Shown: piece by piece, positions 45,523 through 57,283 of the stretch
How positions within the stretch are numbered: the first letter of the stretch is position 1
Layout of the letters: the number at the start of each line of letters is the position of its first letter
Source: Phlebotomus papatasi
Lineage: Eukaryota > Arthropoda > Insecta > Diptera > Psychodidae
Assembly: GCF_024763615.1 (NCBI RefSeq)
Contig: NC_077223.1
Coordinates: 65,472,627-65,536,626 of the forward strand
Direction: 5' to 3'
DNA: 64,000 nt
The notes under the pieces: generated by a model
Database searches by the model: none
What the model saw: the letters and a program-made list of their open reading frames with translations, nothing else
Told to the model about the DNA's origin: nothing
Program-made: the position numbers and the translations under genes

Positions 45523-46088
45523 ATTGTAACTTGTAACTAACAACCCCGTTCTTAGTACAGGAATAAACATTAATGCATATTTATAAATATCCCTCACAAA
45601 GAGAAATTGTGCTGCATTTTTATTTCTCATTTCTAGCGGTTAAATTTGCAAAACAAAATAAATTCCATGTAAAATGCTATCCTTTTAGAGTTTTACCAGT
45701 CGAAAGAAAAACAAAAAACACAGCCAAATGTATAACGTTAAAACATCTTGATGTTTACCGTGAAGGGTTTCACACAGGGGATCTAATTTATTCACAACAG
45801 GAAATCCATATGAGATTTGTTCAAAGGGAAAAATTGCACAAATCACTGAAGTTGCCTCACGATTCTCTTTTTATCGTTTGGTACAATTTAAAATGTTTAT
45901 GTTTTACTCTGCATTCTACTAACAGTATTTTTTTTTTACTTTATCCACATTTCTATTTATATACTCGTGATTTTATTTAAACAAAAATTCCAAAATACAC
46001 ACTTAAGAAAAATACTCTATATAAAAACGTGAAAATATATACCAACCAACTGAATAATCAATAATAAGACTTTTGCTTTCTATTGCAG
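45523..46088. other. Unannotated stretch
   Basis: A 135-codon plus frame (45573-45980) contains no domain I recognise. It ends in an AT-rich hydrophobic tail (FFLLYPHFYLY) and is most likely chance. Confidence 0.3.
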
Positions 46089-46178
46089 CCCCATGAATAT
46101 CCCATTGAAGTTCCTCCCAACCAAAATCCGGAACTTCAAGATATACCAAACACCCAGGAATTGTATATCACAGGGGGT
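46089..46178 (+). CDS. Candidate internal coding exon, gene unknown
   Basis: A pyrimidine-rich tract TTTTGCTTTCTATTGCAG ends at 46088 and is a good splice acceptor. It is followed by 90 nt with balanced composition, unlike the AT-rich neighbourhood, reading PHEYPIEVPPNQNPELQD then IPNTQELYITGG in one open frame. The segment ends at GGT/GTAAAG, a plausible donor (alternative GG/GTGTAA two bases earlier). The proline-, glutamate- and asparagine-rich peptide would suit a linker in a larger protein. I recognise no family, and no neighbouring exon with compatible phase was found, so this may be chance. If real, this part of the window would be intronic sequence of a plus-strand gene. Confidence 0.3.
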
Positions 46179-46179
46179 G

Positions 46180-47387
46180 TAAAGGAAATAATTTTGGGTG
46201 GGTGGGTTCAATATTTTCTTTTTTCAGGTCATAAATTTTCACACGCATTCAATGGTACACATGAGAGTCAAACCAGAGAAAATTCATACCCATTCTGTGC
46301 CCAATAGAAAATTCGTCCATAGGGACACATGGAAAAAATCCCATCTTAGAACAATGATATATTCATTTATAAGTCCTATATATATGTATTCCTCAGATGA
46401 ACCCCGATAAATAAAGTCCATATTGCGATAGTGACCATGAAAAAAAAATTTCACCATACAAATGTTTTCCCTCCATTACTTTTATCTGCTTTTCTTATCT
46501 TCTTTCTCTGTCTCTTCTCTAGCAAACTATCATCACCGCCCACAAAATGCAATTGTCGTTATCCAACAGTCAACTCATAAAAAAATAGAGTGGTGAAAAG
46601 AAAAATAAATACTCTTCGTGAGAATCGTATGAAATAGGGTGAAGATGAAGGATCAAAATTCAATTGAGACATTTGAAATAAATCTCCCCTTTATCGAAGA
46701 ATAAGCCAAATGCAGTAGAGATTTTTATTTTATTTACTTGATTTTCTTCATTTCAAAGTTTTTTTTCCTAGTGGTGAATTTTCCTTATACGTTGTTTACA
46801 ATTGTAAGTAAATCAACAAAAAGGTCGTGCTTTTTTTTGCTCTCAACAAAATACTTCCGAAATCGCAAATAAACCACTTCATAACTTAAAATATTTCATT
46901 TTCAATTCCATATAGCCTTCAAGTAAAAAAAAAACAACACAACATCTGCCAATGTCCTATCATTTCAACAAAAATACTTCATCTTTATCTCAACAGTAGC
47001 TGCAAAAACTATCATTTCTTATCAAATAATAAATTTACTTATCTACCAATTGAGTGGTTTAGTCTAATTTGAGTAAACGGAGAGAAAAATCTGTTTACTA
47101 TTGCGATATCTTGTAAATAAAACACTTTGATCCCATCAGTCACTGTGCAACAAACTTTGAATGAAATTTAACTATTACGTTCTCGGTCGGGTACTGTTAA
47201 AATAGCAGTATTGAACATGGACATTATCTGAAGGAAAAAGTCGTGAAAAATATACAATCTTTTTAGAATTTTTTAAAATTAAAATTAAAATTAAAATTGA
47301 TTTTTTTTAGAAAAAATTAAATAATTCATGGAATGATATATTATTTTATAGTCGCCTCAATTAGAAGGTGACAGGTACTAATAATAC
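46180..47387. other. Unannotated stretch
   Basis: No supported features; AT-rich with short chance frames. Confidence 0.4.
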
Positions 47388-47579
47388 CGACGCCGGCCAA
47401 AATCTTGAACGGTAAAAACTCGAACACCAAGATCTCGAAAATCCAAAATCCCGTAATGGCTCAAAATCCCGAAAACCAAATTTTGGAAGGACAAAATCCC
47501 GAGAGCTCAAAATACCGAAAAAGCCAAAATCCCGAATGACCGTAATCCTGAAAAGACGAAATTATACGGAGGATATGTG

Positions 47580-47655
47580 GAATAACCTTTCGAAGAGACA
47601 AAGCCAAGCCAAACCTATTCGAAAACCTACCAGAAGCCTAAAGTGCAAGTCTACG
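47580..47655. repeat. Element C terminal fragment inside fold-back core
   Basis: AATAACCTTTCGAAGAGACA, AAGCCAAGCCAAACCTATTC and CCAGAAGCCTAAAGTGCA match the end of element C (7632-7710 and, inverted, 13800-13900). Confidence 0.7.
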
Positions 47656-48197
47656 TATACTCGCCACTTTTTCGAGATTTTGCCCTTTCGGGATTTTGGC
47701 TTAACGGAATTTCGGCTTTACGGAATTTTGTCGTTTCGAGAATTTGGCTCATTTGGCTCTGGAATATGGCTTAATTGGCGCATTCAGGATATCGACCCAT
47801 TAAATATTTCAACTGTCGAGATTTTGATCCTTTCGGTATTTTGGTGTACGGGATTATAACTTTACAGAATTTCGACTTTACGAAATTTTGTACTTTAAGC
47901 TGTCTACACATTATCAAAAAATTCTGTAAAAAATGACATTAAAAAAAGTTCTTTAAAAAAAATCGCCTCCAGACTAGTGAATTTTTTTTTAAAAAAACTG
48001 GATTTTTTACAGAAATTTGTATAGTGTGTAGGCGATTTTGTAAAAAAACGACCCATTTTTTTAAAAAATCAAGGTTTTTTCTTTAAAAAAATTCTTTTAA
48101 AAAAATGCCTCTACACACTGGGACAATTTTTTACAAAACAGTTTTTTAAAGAATTTTTTAAAAAATCACAGCAACTCGAGACATTTTTCATGAAAAT

Positions 48198-48766
48198 TTG
48201 TCATTTGAGTGGTGGAAAAAGTGTGAAAAGTGTTTGTTGGAATTCCCTGGGATAGTTGTTAGTGAATGTTCGTGGAAAATTTTCCAAAATTGCGAAAGTG
48301 CAGTGTTTTTCTACAGAAGTTGTTCCCAGTGGAATCAAAGCCAGCTTTGGAGGAACACTTTCGCTGATTTTTCTTTTGACGTTGCCGAAAGTTGTGATGT
48401 TTGTGTATTCTTGAAGATTGTTATGGTACAGTAACCTCGTGCACCAAATTAAAACATGAATGGAAAGAAGGAAATTGAAGAATTTTGGAACATGAACCTG
48501 GTAAATCAATCAAGACAATAGACCTATTCAGAGCCACTGAGGAGATCCTAGTACATACAAGAGTCATCCGTAGTTACCACAGCCCATCACTTGAAGCCCC
48601 AGAACCACCTCCCATCATTCCTCCTTTTCAACCACGATGGAAATGTTCCCATCCGGAAGCACAAGGATGAGATGGCTACAAACTTTTGCTTCCTCCATGG
48701 GACTCTTGCTTGGACAGTAGTGGATAGAGGGAGAAGGCTTTAATGTACACCGAATAACCAATAAAA
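48198..48766 (+). pseudogene. Transcript remnant in PIF copy 2 (counterpart of 16513-17080)
   Basis: 78-codon frame at 48198-48434 with head MSFEWWKKCEKCLLEFPG, then the 61-codon frame at 48485-48670, identical to that of copy 1. Only a few residues differ in the first frame. No recognised domain; AATAAA near 48760 would end the transcript. Confidence 0.4.
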
Positions 48767-48798
48767 GATTTCGGATTGGAAACCAAGATATGAGAATT

Positions 48799-49521
48799 TA
48801 TTTTTCATAAAATTTATCATAATTATCACCAGTGTCCGGAATCAAATCAGTGTCATCCAGTATCCGGAATCAAATTTGTAGAGTTGCACTGGATCAATTT
48901 TTGCAGGAATTTTGGTGAAGCACTTTCTAATTATTCCTCAAAGTCCTTCCCCTCATCCACTATCATGCTCTTCCAATTGTAGTCCTGAATTTTTTGCAGG
49001 AATAGCTTTGCAATAAAATCAGCGAGTTTTTTTTTTAGCATATTCGTAGTACTTACGTCAATGTTCTTGGTTACAAATACTCCTGTTCATCCAAACGTAT
49101 CCATAAGTTTTCCTGAAGTCCTGAAGCTTTTCCAGAAAGAGCTGCTGATCAATGGAATCTAGGATTTTTTGAGCTGCACACCTTCTTCTCCACTCTACCC
49201 ATTGTTCCTGGTAACAAATTTGTCCTTCCGAGTAATTTCTGCGGTTCTTCTGATGAGCATGTCTTGGTTTCCAGATTATCGCAAAGAAAAACAATTTCTG
49301 TACATAAATAACTGCGATAGTCACGCAAAATTTTTAGGGAAAAACAACATTTTGAGGTTATGTTCACACACTCCGGAATATTGATTCCACTGGGAACAAC
49401 TTCTGTAGAAAAACACTGCACTTTTGCAATTTTGGAAAATTTTCCACGAACATTTACTAACAACTATCCCAGGGAATTCCAACAAACACTTTTCACACTT
49501 TTTCCACCACTCAAATGACAA
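48799..49521 (-). pseudogene. Transcript remnant in PIF copy 2 (counterpart of 15757-16479)
   Basis: 66-, 104- and 88-codon frames at 49321-49521, 49149-49463 and 49058-49324 mirror those of copy 1 with scattered substitutions (for example SKCSWKIFQNCKS in place of SECSWKIFQNCES). The same 49-bp candidate intron is present. Product unknown. Confidence 0.4.
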
Positions 49522-50219
49522 ATTTTCATGAAAAATAATCCCAAGCGAAATGCTGAGAGTAATCTGTCAGAAATTTTTTACAAAAATTAAGTCTAGTGTG
49601 GAGGCATTTTTTTTAAAAAAAAATTTTAAAAAAACAGTTTTTTTTTAAAAATTTTTTAAAAAATTTTTTAAAGAATTTTTTTAAAAAATGCTCATAATGT
49701 GTAGACAGCTTTAGGAATTTTCGTTTTACGGAAATTTGACCCATTTGGGACTTTGGCCTAATCGGGATTATAGCTCATTTGGAATTTTAGATTCCCGGGA
49801 TTTTTCTTTCGTGATTTCGGCTCATTCAGGATTTCTATCCATTCGGAATCTTGGCATACGGGATTTTGACTTTACGAAATTTCGCCTTTACGGAATTTTG
49901 TGCTTTCGGTATTTTTGCTCTTCGGGAATTTGGCCCATTTGGGATTTCGACCCATTCTGGATTCTGGCTTAATCGGCCCATTCGGAGTTTTAGATTTACG
50001 GGATTTTGGTTATTAGGGATTTCAACCAATTCCAGATTTTGGGTTTTCGGGTTGTTCGCGGGAAACCAATTGGGGTTTCTATTTATACATGATTTTGAAT
50101 TTCGGGATTTTACCCTTTACGGGATTTTGGTTTTAGGGATTTTGGTTATTCGGGATTTTGATCCATACTGAATTTTGGCGTTCGGGGTTTTTGGCCTTCG
50201 TAATTTTAACCGGGACCCT

Positions 50220-51849
50220 TACAATACATATTAAAATAAATTCTAAGAAGTATTTTCTTCTTGGTAAAGAAATTGCTACTTGGGTAGGATGTTAAACTCC
50301 TTAATTTTTAAAGTTTAAAAAAGTGTTACGTTAAATTTTGATTTTACGGGAGATGTAGATCCTGGTATAGTATATCTAGAGCATACTTCACCAATTAAGA
50401 TTCTAATTCAAATTCAAATTCTAAGTAGTTCTAGAAAATTATGGTTATATGAGAAAAAAAAACATCGAAAATTATCGTAAAATGTCAATTCTTATTTATC
50501 AATAACAAAAAGTAATTTATTTATAGTGATTCTTCCTGATTTTTATTTATTCAAACACAAATAAATCATGGATGATTATTCACAAAAATAACTTCATTCA
50601 CATGGTTAGTTGGGTAAATTAGCAGTTTATAAAAGTAACATTTCAGAAAAGTTTACCATACGAATTATCGCGATAATCATGGCAAAAGTCATTGAAGCAA
50701 CTTATTGTAGAGTCAAATCACGTCACTCTGCGGGGATCTTCTTCGTGAAGAGTGAATTAAATTTATTTTAATGATCTCACTGCCTGTCACGAATTCCTCT
50801 AACTTTAAATTCGTGCAGAGAACACCTCTAACAAAATCCCTCTATGGTAAAAGTGTTGAAGGAATTAATTTGTTTACAAGAAAAAAAATGATCAATATGT
50901 AGAGACAATAAAAAAGAGAACAAATTATTGCATTTTTAATTAAAATAGATGCTCGAAATACAAATTTCATCTATATCCCAATCCCCATAAAACCTGTCAA
51001 CTTTCCCCAAAAATAAAATAAAATAAATACATCTCCACGTTAATTTATGTCATTTCTTTTCTATAGCTTTCTTTCATGCCATGTAACACACTCCCTCTTG
51101 CACCTAATATTTGTCTGTATATCTCTTTTATAGGAGATGCAATGCAACCATTAACACCCACACTGCCCCCCTACGCTTGACACAACTAAAATGGAACATT
51201 AGAACACAAATAGACTTTTTTTCCCCATAAACTTGTGCATAACACCGACGATTTCTTATTTATTTAAGTTTTTTCCTAACCGTTTTTACTTTAGAGAAAA
51301 AAAATCTCGGCATTAGATGAGTGGTTTGTGTACATAAATCACCATTGAAATATACCAATTCTGCAACAAAAACGTACGAAAGAAACATTGTGAAAGATTT
51401 AACAACTGCAATGTTATAACTTTCAACATTGAGTCACCAAAAGAGCCAAAAAAGAAAATAACAAATGAATTTTAATCCATCATTCTTATCAAAAAGATTT
51501 CCATGTTCCAAATTTACCTCTACTTTTCCACAACTTTTCCACTTCATACTCTTTCCCGTTTGACGTAGAAATTGTCACAAATCATTCTGCAAGGAATCAA
51601 AGTGAACCTCTTGAATGGCGACATTTCAATTAAAATTTTACCCGGGTAATATATACATATATTTTTTCAAATATATGCTGAGATGAATTAGTTCAAGATA
51701 GTTGAGATTCTTAACAAGAAACTTCCAAGCAATTCATTTGTAAGGATAACTGAATTGGGTAATAAAGAGTTGTGTCGAGAATATCAATGGGATGGGGGTC
51801 ACCAAAGACTGGAAGACAATATCTCTCGTCTTTTGGCCTCTAAACTTAT
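50220..51849. other. 1.6-kb stretch without recognised features
   Basis: No gene or recognised element. Confidence 0.4.
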
Positions 51850-52202
51850 TAAAAAGTTCGTAAAGATTGTTCGCAACATGATGACTTGATAAGCATTTTT
51901 TGTTCTTTTACAAACATTCTTTATTGTAAATATTCGTAAACACACAGAAAAAAAAATGTTAGTAAAATTTAGTCATTTGTTCGTAAATTTTTTGCCAGAT
52001 AAACAAAAATGTATGAACGAATATTTGCGAAAAAACAAAAATTGCTTGTCAAGTGAACATGTTACGAACAAAATTCGAGAAAAAGTACAAACTTTTACAA
52101 ATTTTTTAATGGGTTATACAATTTACAAACATTTTGTAAATTTTCTGTTGGAATTCACAAACATTTACGAACATTTTCACAAAATATTTTTTTAATGTGT
52201 AT
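51850..52202. mobile_element. Fold-back family U, copy 2 with adjoining fragment
   Basis: CACACAGAAAAAAAAATGTT begins the main copy at 51941; AATTTACAAACATTTTGTAA, GGAATTCACAAACATTTACG and TTTTTTAATGTGTA finish it at 52202. A partial piece (GTTCGTAAAGATTGTTCG, GCATTTTTTGTTCTTTTAC) precedes it from 51850. Confidence 0.65.
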
Positions 52203-52261
52203 GACGAAATTTTCACCAATTTCAAATCTCGCAAAAAAATATACTCTATTAGGCAATGACG

Positions 52262-52427
52262 AGTCGTGATACTGGAAAATATCTATTTTTAAATAAAATT
52301 GAGTCTTATCGTGATATAATTCAGCTTCTCAATATGTTTGTGCAGCTAAATTATATCAAGATAAGACTCAATTTTATTTAAAAATAGGTGAAAAATTTCA
52401 ATTTCAAAGGTGCCCCACTTCCCCCTA
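52262..52427. mobile_element. MITE family G, copy 2 (left end eroded)
   Basis: AAATAAAATTGAGTCTTATC and its inverse GATAAGACTCAATTTTATTT form the hairpin centre; the right end AAAGGTGCCCCACTTCCCCC TA is intact. Confidence 0.75.
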
Positions 52428-52497
52428 ACTCCAAATCGATAAATAATTAATAAATTGTAATCGTCAAGTAAAGTTAAATTTCAACCAAAACGGAAGT

Positions 52498-52869
52498 TAG
52501 GATACCAAATTTCTGCACACTTGTATGCAAGCACCAAAGTCTTAAGCTTGATGTGTAATATTTTATTAATTCAAATAGATTTTTTGTTACTTTTTTTATG
52601 AAGTGTGGCTTGGAATTTTGAAATCATTCTTATAATATATTACGTTTTAAAATGAATAAAAATACAGCCATAACTTTCGGTAATATTTCGGACACTTTGA
52701 TTCTCAAAGTTTCTTGCTGTACCTGAATTCTTCTAAAGTATTTTACACATCATCCCGCTCGTCGAAACAACATTTTTTTTTACGCTAAAACTAAAAATTT
52801 ATGAAGATTTGAGAAACAAAAGAAATGGCCGAAATTGCAAGCTGACCGAAATTTGGTACAGTTACCCTA
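52498..52869. mobile_element. TA-flanked family M, copy 1
   Basis: Left TA GGATACCAAATTTCTGC (eroded); right GACCGAAATTTGGTACAG TTACCC TA with preceding AATGGCCGAAATTGC, so the CCGAAATT phrase is doubled. Related to 54059-54769. Confidence 0.65.
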
Positions 52870-53480
52870 CCACTTCTTTCATTTAAATTGAATAACTGTC
52901 ATTGGTGCATCAATTGATTTATTTTATTGAATTGACACGTCGACACGTGCAATTATGTAAGTCAATTTGCTGGAGTAGCAAATAACTGAGAAGAATTTAT
53001 AAACAGACACTTTTTTCTTATTGAAATAGAACAATATGTGCTACAATGTGTTTAATTTCAAAAACTTTGTTGGAAATTTGCCAATCAACGTCATTTTAAT
53101 TTAGATTATTGAAATGCAATTGAGCATATTGAAAATTTTCTTCTCAATTGACTTTAGACACTTTCAAATCTAATCTCGAAAAACAATATGAAATTCTTTG
53201 AAATTTCAATACCACTAGAGACCCAATTAATCCAAATAGCACTTAAGAGTTAATTTGGGAAATGATACAACTTTAAGCACTATGAACAAATGCAGCAGTT
53301 ATTATTTAAACAACAGAATGTTTTCATATTTTACAATTAGTTTGCGCTTCATTGTGATATTATAAATAAGAGTAATTTATTCAAGAAGACAGCGTACAAT
53401 ATGCTGAGACTTGTTTAACAAGAGGTTGGGAATAGCGACATTTAATAGTAATTTAATAGCACTTTTAATATACTCAGAAA
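52870..53480. other. Unannotated stretch
   Basis: Nothing recognised. Confidence 0.4.
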
Positions 53481-53683
53481 TAGGGGAAACCAGAGCAGAA
53501 TTATCTAGCAAAATGAAATTTTTCATTGCGCATTATTTGTAAAAGATGTGCAGTGCATGTATCAGGCTGCTAAATATTTCAATGAATATGTAAGTTTCCC
53601 CAATATTCCTTCTAATTCTAAAGTGATCTATTATATCCCGCTGTCTAAGTCTATCCATGGCTAATCTGCCCCGGTTTCCCCTA
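53481..53683. mobile_element. TA-flanked MITE family J
   Basis: TA GGGGAAACCAGAGCAGAATT at the left and GGCTAATCTGCCCCGGTTTC + CCC TA at the right; about 203 bp. Same tip class as H and P. Confidence 0.8.
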
Positions 53684-54058
53684 CTAATTTTTTTTAATTG
53701 ATTTCTCAAAGAATACTAATAATGCACCAGGAGAAGTTATTAAATTAATATTTTTTACCTAGATTTTTTTCTCTTCAGAACATTTAGATCTTAAAAATTG
53801 AATACAGAATACGTTAAGGTTTTTCATTCTTAATCTCTATTCGAAAGTTATCTTTTATAATACCTTTTCTTAAATAAGAGTATTTTAAAAACTTGTAGGA
53901 ACAGTAACTTGTGAGCTTCATTGAGAAAAAACAAAACTAAAGAAAAGAGTTTCCTTAAAATTTTGCTGAGCATTTGAAGGTTTGAGGTTTCCAAATTAGG
54001 AACAGTTGCCAGCGTCATTTATGAGAGAAAATAGTGTCATCCCGCAAAAAAGGGTTAT

Positions 54059-54769
54059 TAGAGTAACTGTACCAAATTTCGGCCAGCTTGTAATTTCGGC
54101 CACTTCTTCTGTTCCTCAAACTTTCATATACTCTTAGAGATTATACAATGCAAAAATCAAAGAATGTCGCTTAGACGAACGAGATAATGTGAAAATGACT
54201 TTTTAAGAACTCCGGCCGGAAGGGCAAGGAACTATGAGAATGAAAGTGGCCGAAATCTTACCCAAAGCTATGTCTATATTTTGCAAGCGACTTAAAAAAA
54301 GTAATAAAAAAATCAATTTGTATTGAGAAATTATTACATTTCACCGTGGTGTCACATATAAGATTAATATTAATATTAAGAAAAGCCGGAGAGAGAGGTA
54401 TATATATGCACAATTTCAAATGGAATATCACGTGTGTTAGAAAGAGTACACTCTAGTGGATTAATACGATGAGTAAGATATTACTGTTCGTATTAATTGC
54501 TTTCTGAATCGTATTACACGCACACGAGCAATTTTCCATGCGTGCCAACTGTGATTCGGTCAGTTTTCGAGCTATGTAGTGCTGCCAACTTCGTACGCAG
54601 AGGGGAAATGTGAGAGAGAAGCAAGATAAAACAATTGCTATCTTTTTTTGCCATTCTCGCAGTTCAGAAAGTATTAATCTTAATATTAATCTTATATGTG
54701 ACATGGCCATCAAACTTGAGACTTTGACGCTTGCATACAATTTTGCCGATATTTGGTACACTTACCCTA
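54059..54769. mobile_element. TA-flanked family M, copy 2 with nested element N
   Basis: TA GAGTAACTGTACCAAATTTC + GGCC, then TTGTAATTTCGGCCAC at the left; GCCGATATTTGGTACACTTA + CCC TA at the right. Element N (54351-54702) is inserted inside. Confidence 0.75.
54351..54702. mobile_element. Inverted-repeat element N nested in M
   Basis: Ends GTCACATATAAGATTAATAT + TAATATTAA and TTAATCTTAATATTAATCTT + ATATGTGAC are inverted repeats of about 30 bp. The interior is slightly GC-richer than the surroundings; the 102-codon minus frame across it (54453-54761) runs out of the element and is not called. Confidence 0.75.
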
Positions 54770-54885
54770 GGATCCGTATGAAAATAATGAAAAGGGATGT
54801 GTTCACCCAAACGCCCAAATTTAAGATCTAAATAAAGAAAGCTATGGCAACAAAAAAATAAAACTTAAAACAGAAAAAATACTTA

Positions 54886-55126
54886 TAAGGTACAGTACCC
54901 TTTATTCGACCGGTTCTTCTATTCGACCGGTAGATTTATTTATTCAATTTAATTATATTTGCTATAATATTTTGTGTATGATCTAACATTAATAGGTCAA
55001 TTATTCTTTAAATAATACGAATGAGTGACAAATTCATAGAAATTGATGAAATTCACTATCAAATATTCAAAAATTGACCCACCGGTCGAATAGAGGAACC
55101 CGGTCGAGTAAGGGTACTTTACCTTA
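54886..55126. mobile_element. TA-flanked MITE family L
   Basis: TA AGGTACAGTACCCTTTATTC + GACCGGTTC then TTCTATTCGACCGG at the left; CCGGTCGAATAGAGGAACCC + GGTCGAGTAAGGGTACTTTACCT TA at the right. The ATTCGACCGG phrase is doubled at each end. Confidence 0.85.
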
Positions 55127-55192
55127 CGAAAATTGTACGTAAATGTTTGTGAATTCTTATAAAAGGTACTTACGAAATGTTCGTGAATCGTA

Positions 55193-55407
55193 TAGGGTAA
55201 AGTGGTACAAGTTGGACAGAGCTTTTTTCTTGATAAATTTAGTACTTCATTTTTATTTGTATATTTTTAATGCTTTAGTTTTATAACTTGGTTCCTTGTG
55301 CTTAAAAAAAATTGTACTGTATTTATCAAGAAAAAAGCCATGTCCAACTTGTACCGGCGAATTGTCCAACTTGTAAGACTATGTCCAATTTGTATCACTT
55401 TACCCTA
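55193..55407. mobile_element. TA-flanked MITE family K
   Basis: TA GGGTAAAGTGGTACAAGTTG + GACAG at the left. At the right are three copies of TGTCCAAYTTGTA followed by TCACTTTACCC TA. CTTGATAAATTTAGTAC and GTACTGTATTTATCAAG add an inner inverted repeat. Confidence 0.85.
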
Positions 55408-55767
55408 ACTCACTAAGAAGTTCGTTAGAGTTCATAATTTTTCATAAACATTGTTTGTAGCATATTCACTTGAAGAGCATTTTTTGCTCTTCAACAACAA
55501 TTTGTTCGTACATTTTTCATTGTCTTTACAAAAGAATGACAAAATTTGACACAAATTGTTTTTGGGGTTTTTAAAAACATTTATGAACATTTACAAACAA
55601 ATATTTTTAAAAGAGCAAAAAATGCTCGTCAGATGATCATTTTACAAACAATGTTTATGAAAAAAGTACAAACATTTACGAACTTTTTAGATGATTGCAA
55701 GTATTTCGTCCCAGAAAGTCCCGTAGGAATTCACAAACATTTACGAAATATTTTTTTTTCTGTGTAG

Positions 55768-57283
55768 CTACTTAATCATAAAAAGGGATACTTCGCAAAC
55801 AAAAAACTGCTTTTAATCTTAAACCTATCTTTAATACATACCCTATAATTTGTAAAATACATACCCCCCCCCCACCCAAAGCAAAAGATCAACAATTTGG
55901 AATTAAAAAAAATTATGAAACACAAACTTACTAATCTACCTAGGAATTAAAAGACTTTTTAGCAGTGAAAATAATCACCTACAAAATCTGCTTGGAATAT
56001 AAAAAACTTGAGCTTTATTGCTTTGTAAAGTCAAACCTCCATGAAAGAACTGTCTTTAATGCCCTATTTTATATTTTACGACACTTTTAAAACACCAGCA
56101 ATAATTTTCTCAGTGTGTTTCTAGTTCAATTGAATTTTCTTTGGAAAATCTGTCGACATTGTAAAAAAAAAAACATGAAGAAAATTACGATAGATAGAGT
56201 CGTTCTATATTCACAAAAGCATCACAGATAAGAAAATACAGAGTTAGGTTCATTGATTTCCCATAAATCGAGATAAGGGATTTGTGATTATCGTTTGCCC
56301 TCAACACCCATCGTGATTGATATTCATAAAACTTTTTGGTTACACCATCGCGAAATTTTGCTTAATTTTCAATTCACGTGCCACCGTTGTGAAACTTCCA
56401 ACTGAGATTATTGAATAATCTATAGCTGATTTTGGCTACGATTCCCATTGCTAATCCACCACAGAAGCAATTTTAGTGAAATATTTTTCATGTGGGATTT
56501 AATTAATTTTCTATTGAGGCATCTCTATACCAATAAATGTTCAGCTATTCAAATAATACCCACGCAATATATCATCAGAATATCTTTGTCTATTCTTTCG
56601 CCAATTTTATTGCAAGGAATCTCATTTGAATCAATTTTAAATTTTAACCTTTGATCACCTCCCAGAGAATTAAAATATTGCTTATTATCTCAATATTAAA
56701 GCCATATTTTGAGATAAGTAAGATAAAATTGGACATTATTATGGTGTTATTTTCACACAAATTCTGAAAATAAATAGTAAAATATATTTGAGATTTATAG
56801 TAAATTATTAAGTTTATTCTGTGTTTATGTAAGACTTGAAATCTTTATTATAATAGTAGCGTTTATTCCATGAGAAATTTCTATAAGTTGTTATGAGAAA
56901 ATATTGCAGATAGCTGTAGTTTAAAGCTCTTTCCTATTGTTCTTTTCTAAACTATTATATTCTAATAAATGATTAAAGCAACTGTCTCAAATTTATCAAA
57001 TTTAAACTTTTTCCAGACAATTAATTTTACAGAAAAAAAATCATGAAAAAAGAGGGAAATGGTCGCATAAATTTTAGCTCAAGTATCATATTGCGACATA
57101 AAATATGTATAAAATATTTGACACTATGTCGCTCGAATCAGCAAATATTGTAACTTAGTTGTCATTCTAATTAATAACTTGTTAAAACAGTACATTTCCC
57201 TATTTAATTTACGAGAATTACTGAATCAGGATCAAATAGAGACATATCAGACATATAGTGACATTTTTGAGAAAATACTCCAC
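55768..57283. other. 1.5-kb stretch without recognised features
   Basis: Contains a poly-C run near 55863 and chance frames such as 56448-56654. No supported gene or element. Confidence 0.4.

Larger units (their letters stand above)
47898..49710 (-). mobile_element. PIF/Harbinger-like element, copy 2
   Basis: 1813 bp, inverted and nearly identical to 15568-17380, with the same tips AGCTGTCTACACATTAT and ATAATGTGTAGACAGCT. TTA lies directly on both sides (47895-47897 and 49711-49713), consistent with a PIF/Harbinger 3-bp duplication. The host sequence reads continuously as fold-back arm across the junction if the insert and one TTA are removed. It carries the same convergent transcript remnants as copy 1. 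Confidence 0.9.
47388..50219 (+). mobile_element. CGGGATTTTGG fold-back element, copy 3 (split by PIF copy 2)
   Basis: Left arm CCGACGCCGGCCAAAATCTT then six or so AAATCCCG-type units; core GACGAAATTATACGGAGGAT; long right arm of degenerate GGGATTTTGG/GGAATTTTGG units ending TTTTAACCGGGACCC. The right arm is interrupted at 47898-49710. Without that insertion the element is about 1.0 kb. A fragment of element C (47580-47655) is embedded in the core. Confidence 0.85.
54868..55767. mobile_element. Fold-back family U, copy 3, carrying insertions L and K
   Basis: Left tip CAGAAAAAATACTTA is cut from CGAAAATTGTACGTAAATGT by element L, and the arm is cut again by element K. The right arm GAATTCACAAACATTTACGA + AATATTTTTTTTTCTGTGTA is intact. 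The inner arms GAAGAGCATTTTTTGCTC and AGAGCAAAAAATGCTCGTC are inverted repeats. Confidence 0.7.

Noticed and set aside
45573..45980. 135-codon plus-strand frame
   Set aside because: No family pattern, AT-driven hydrophobic tail, no splice or promoter support.
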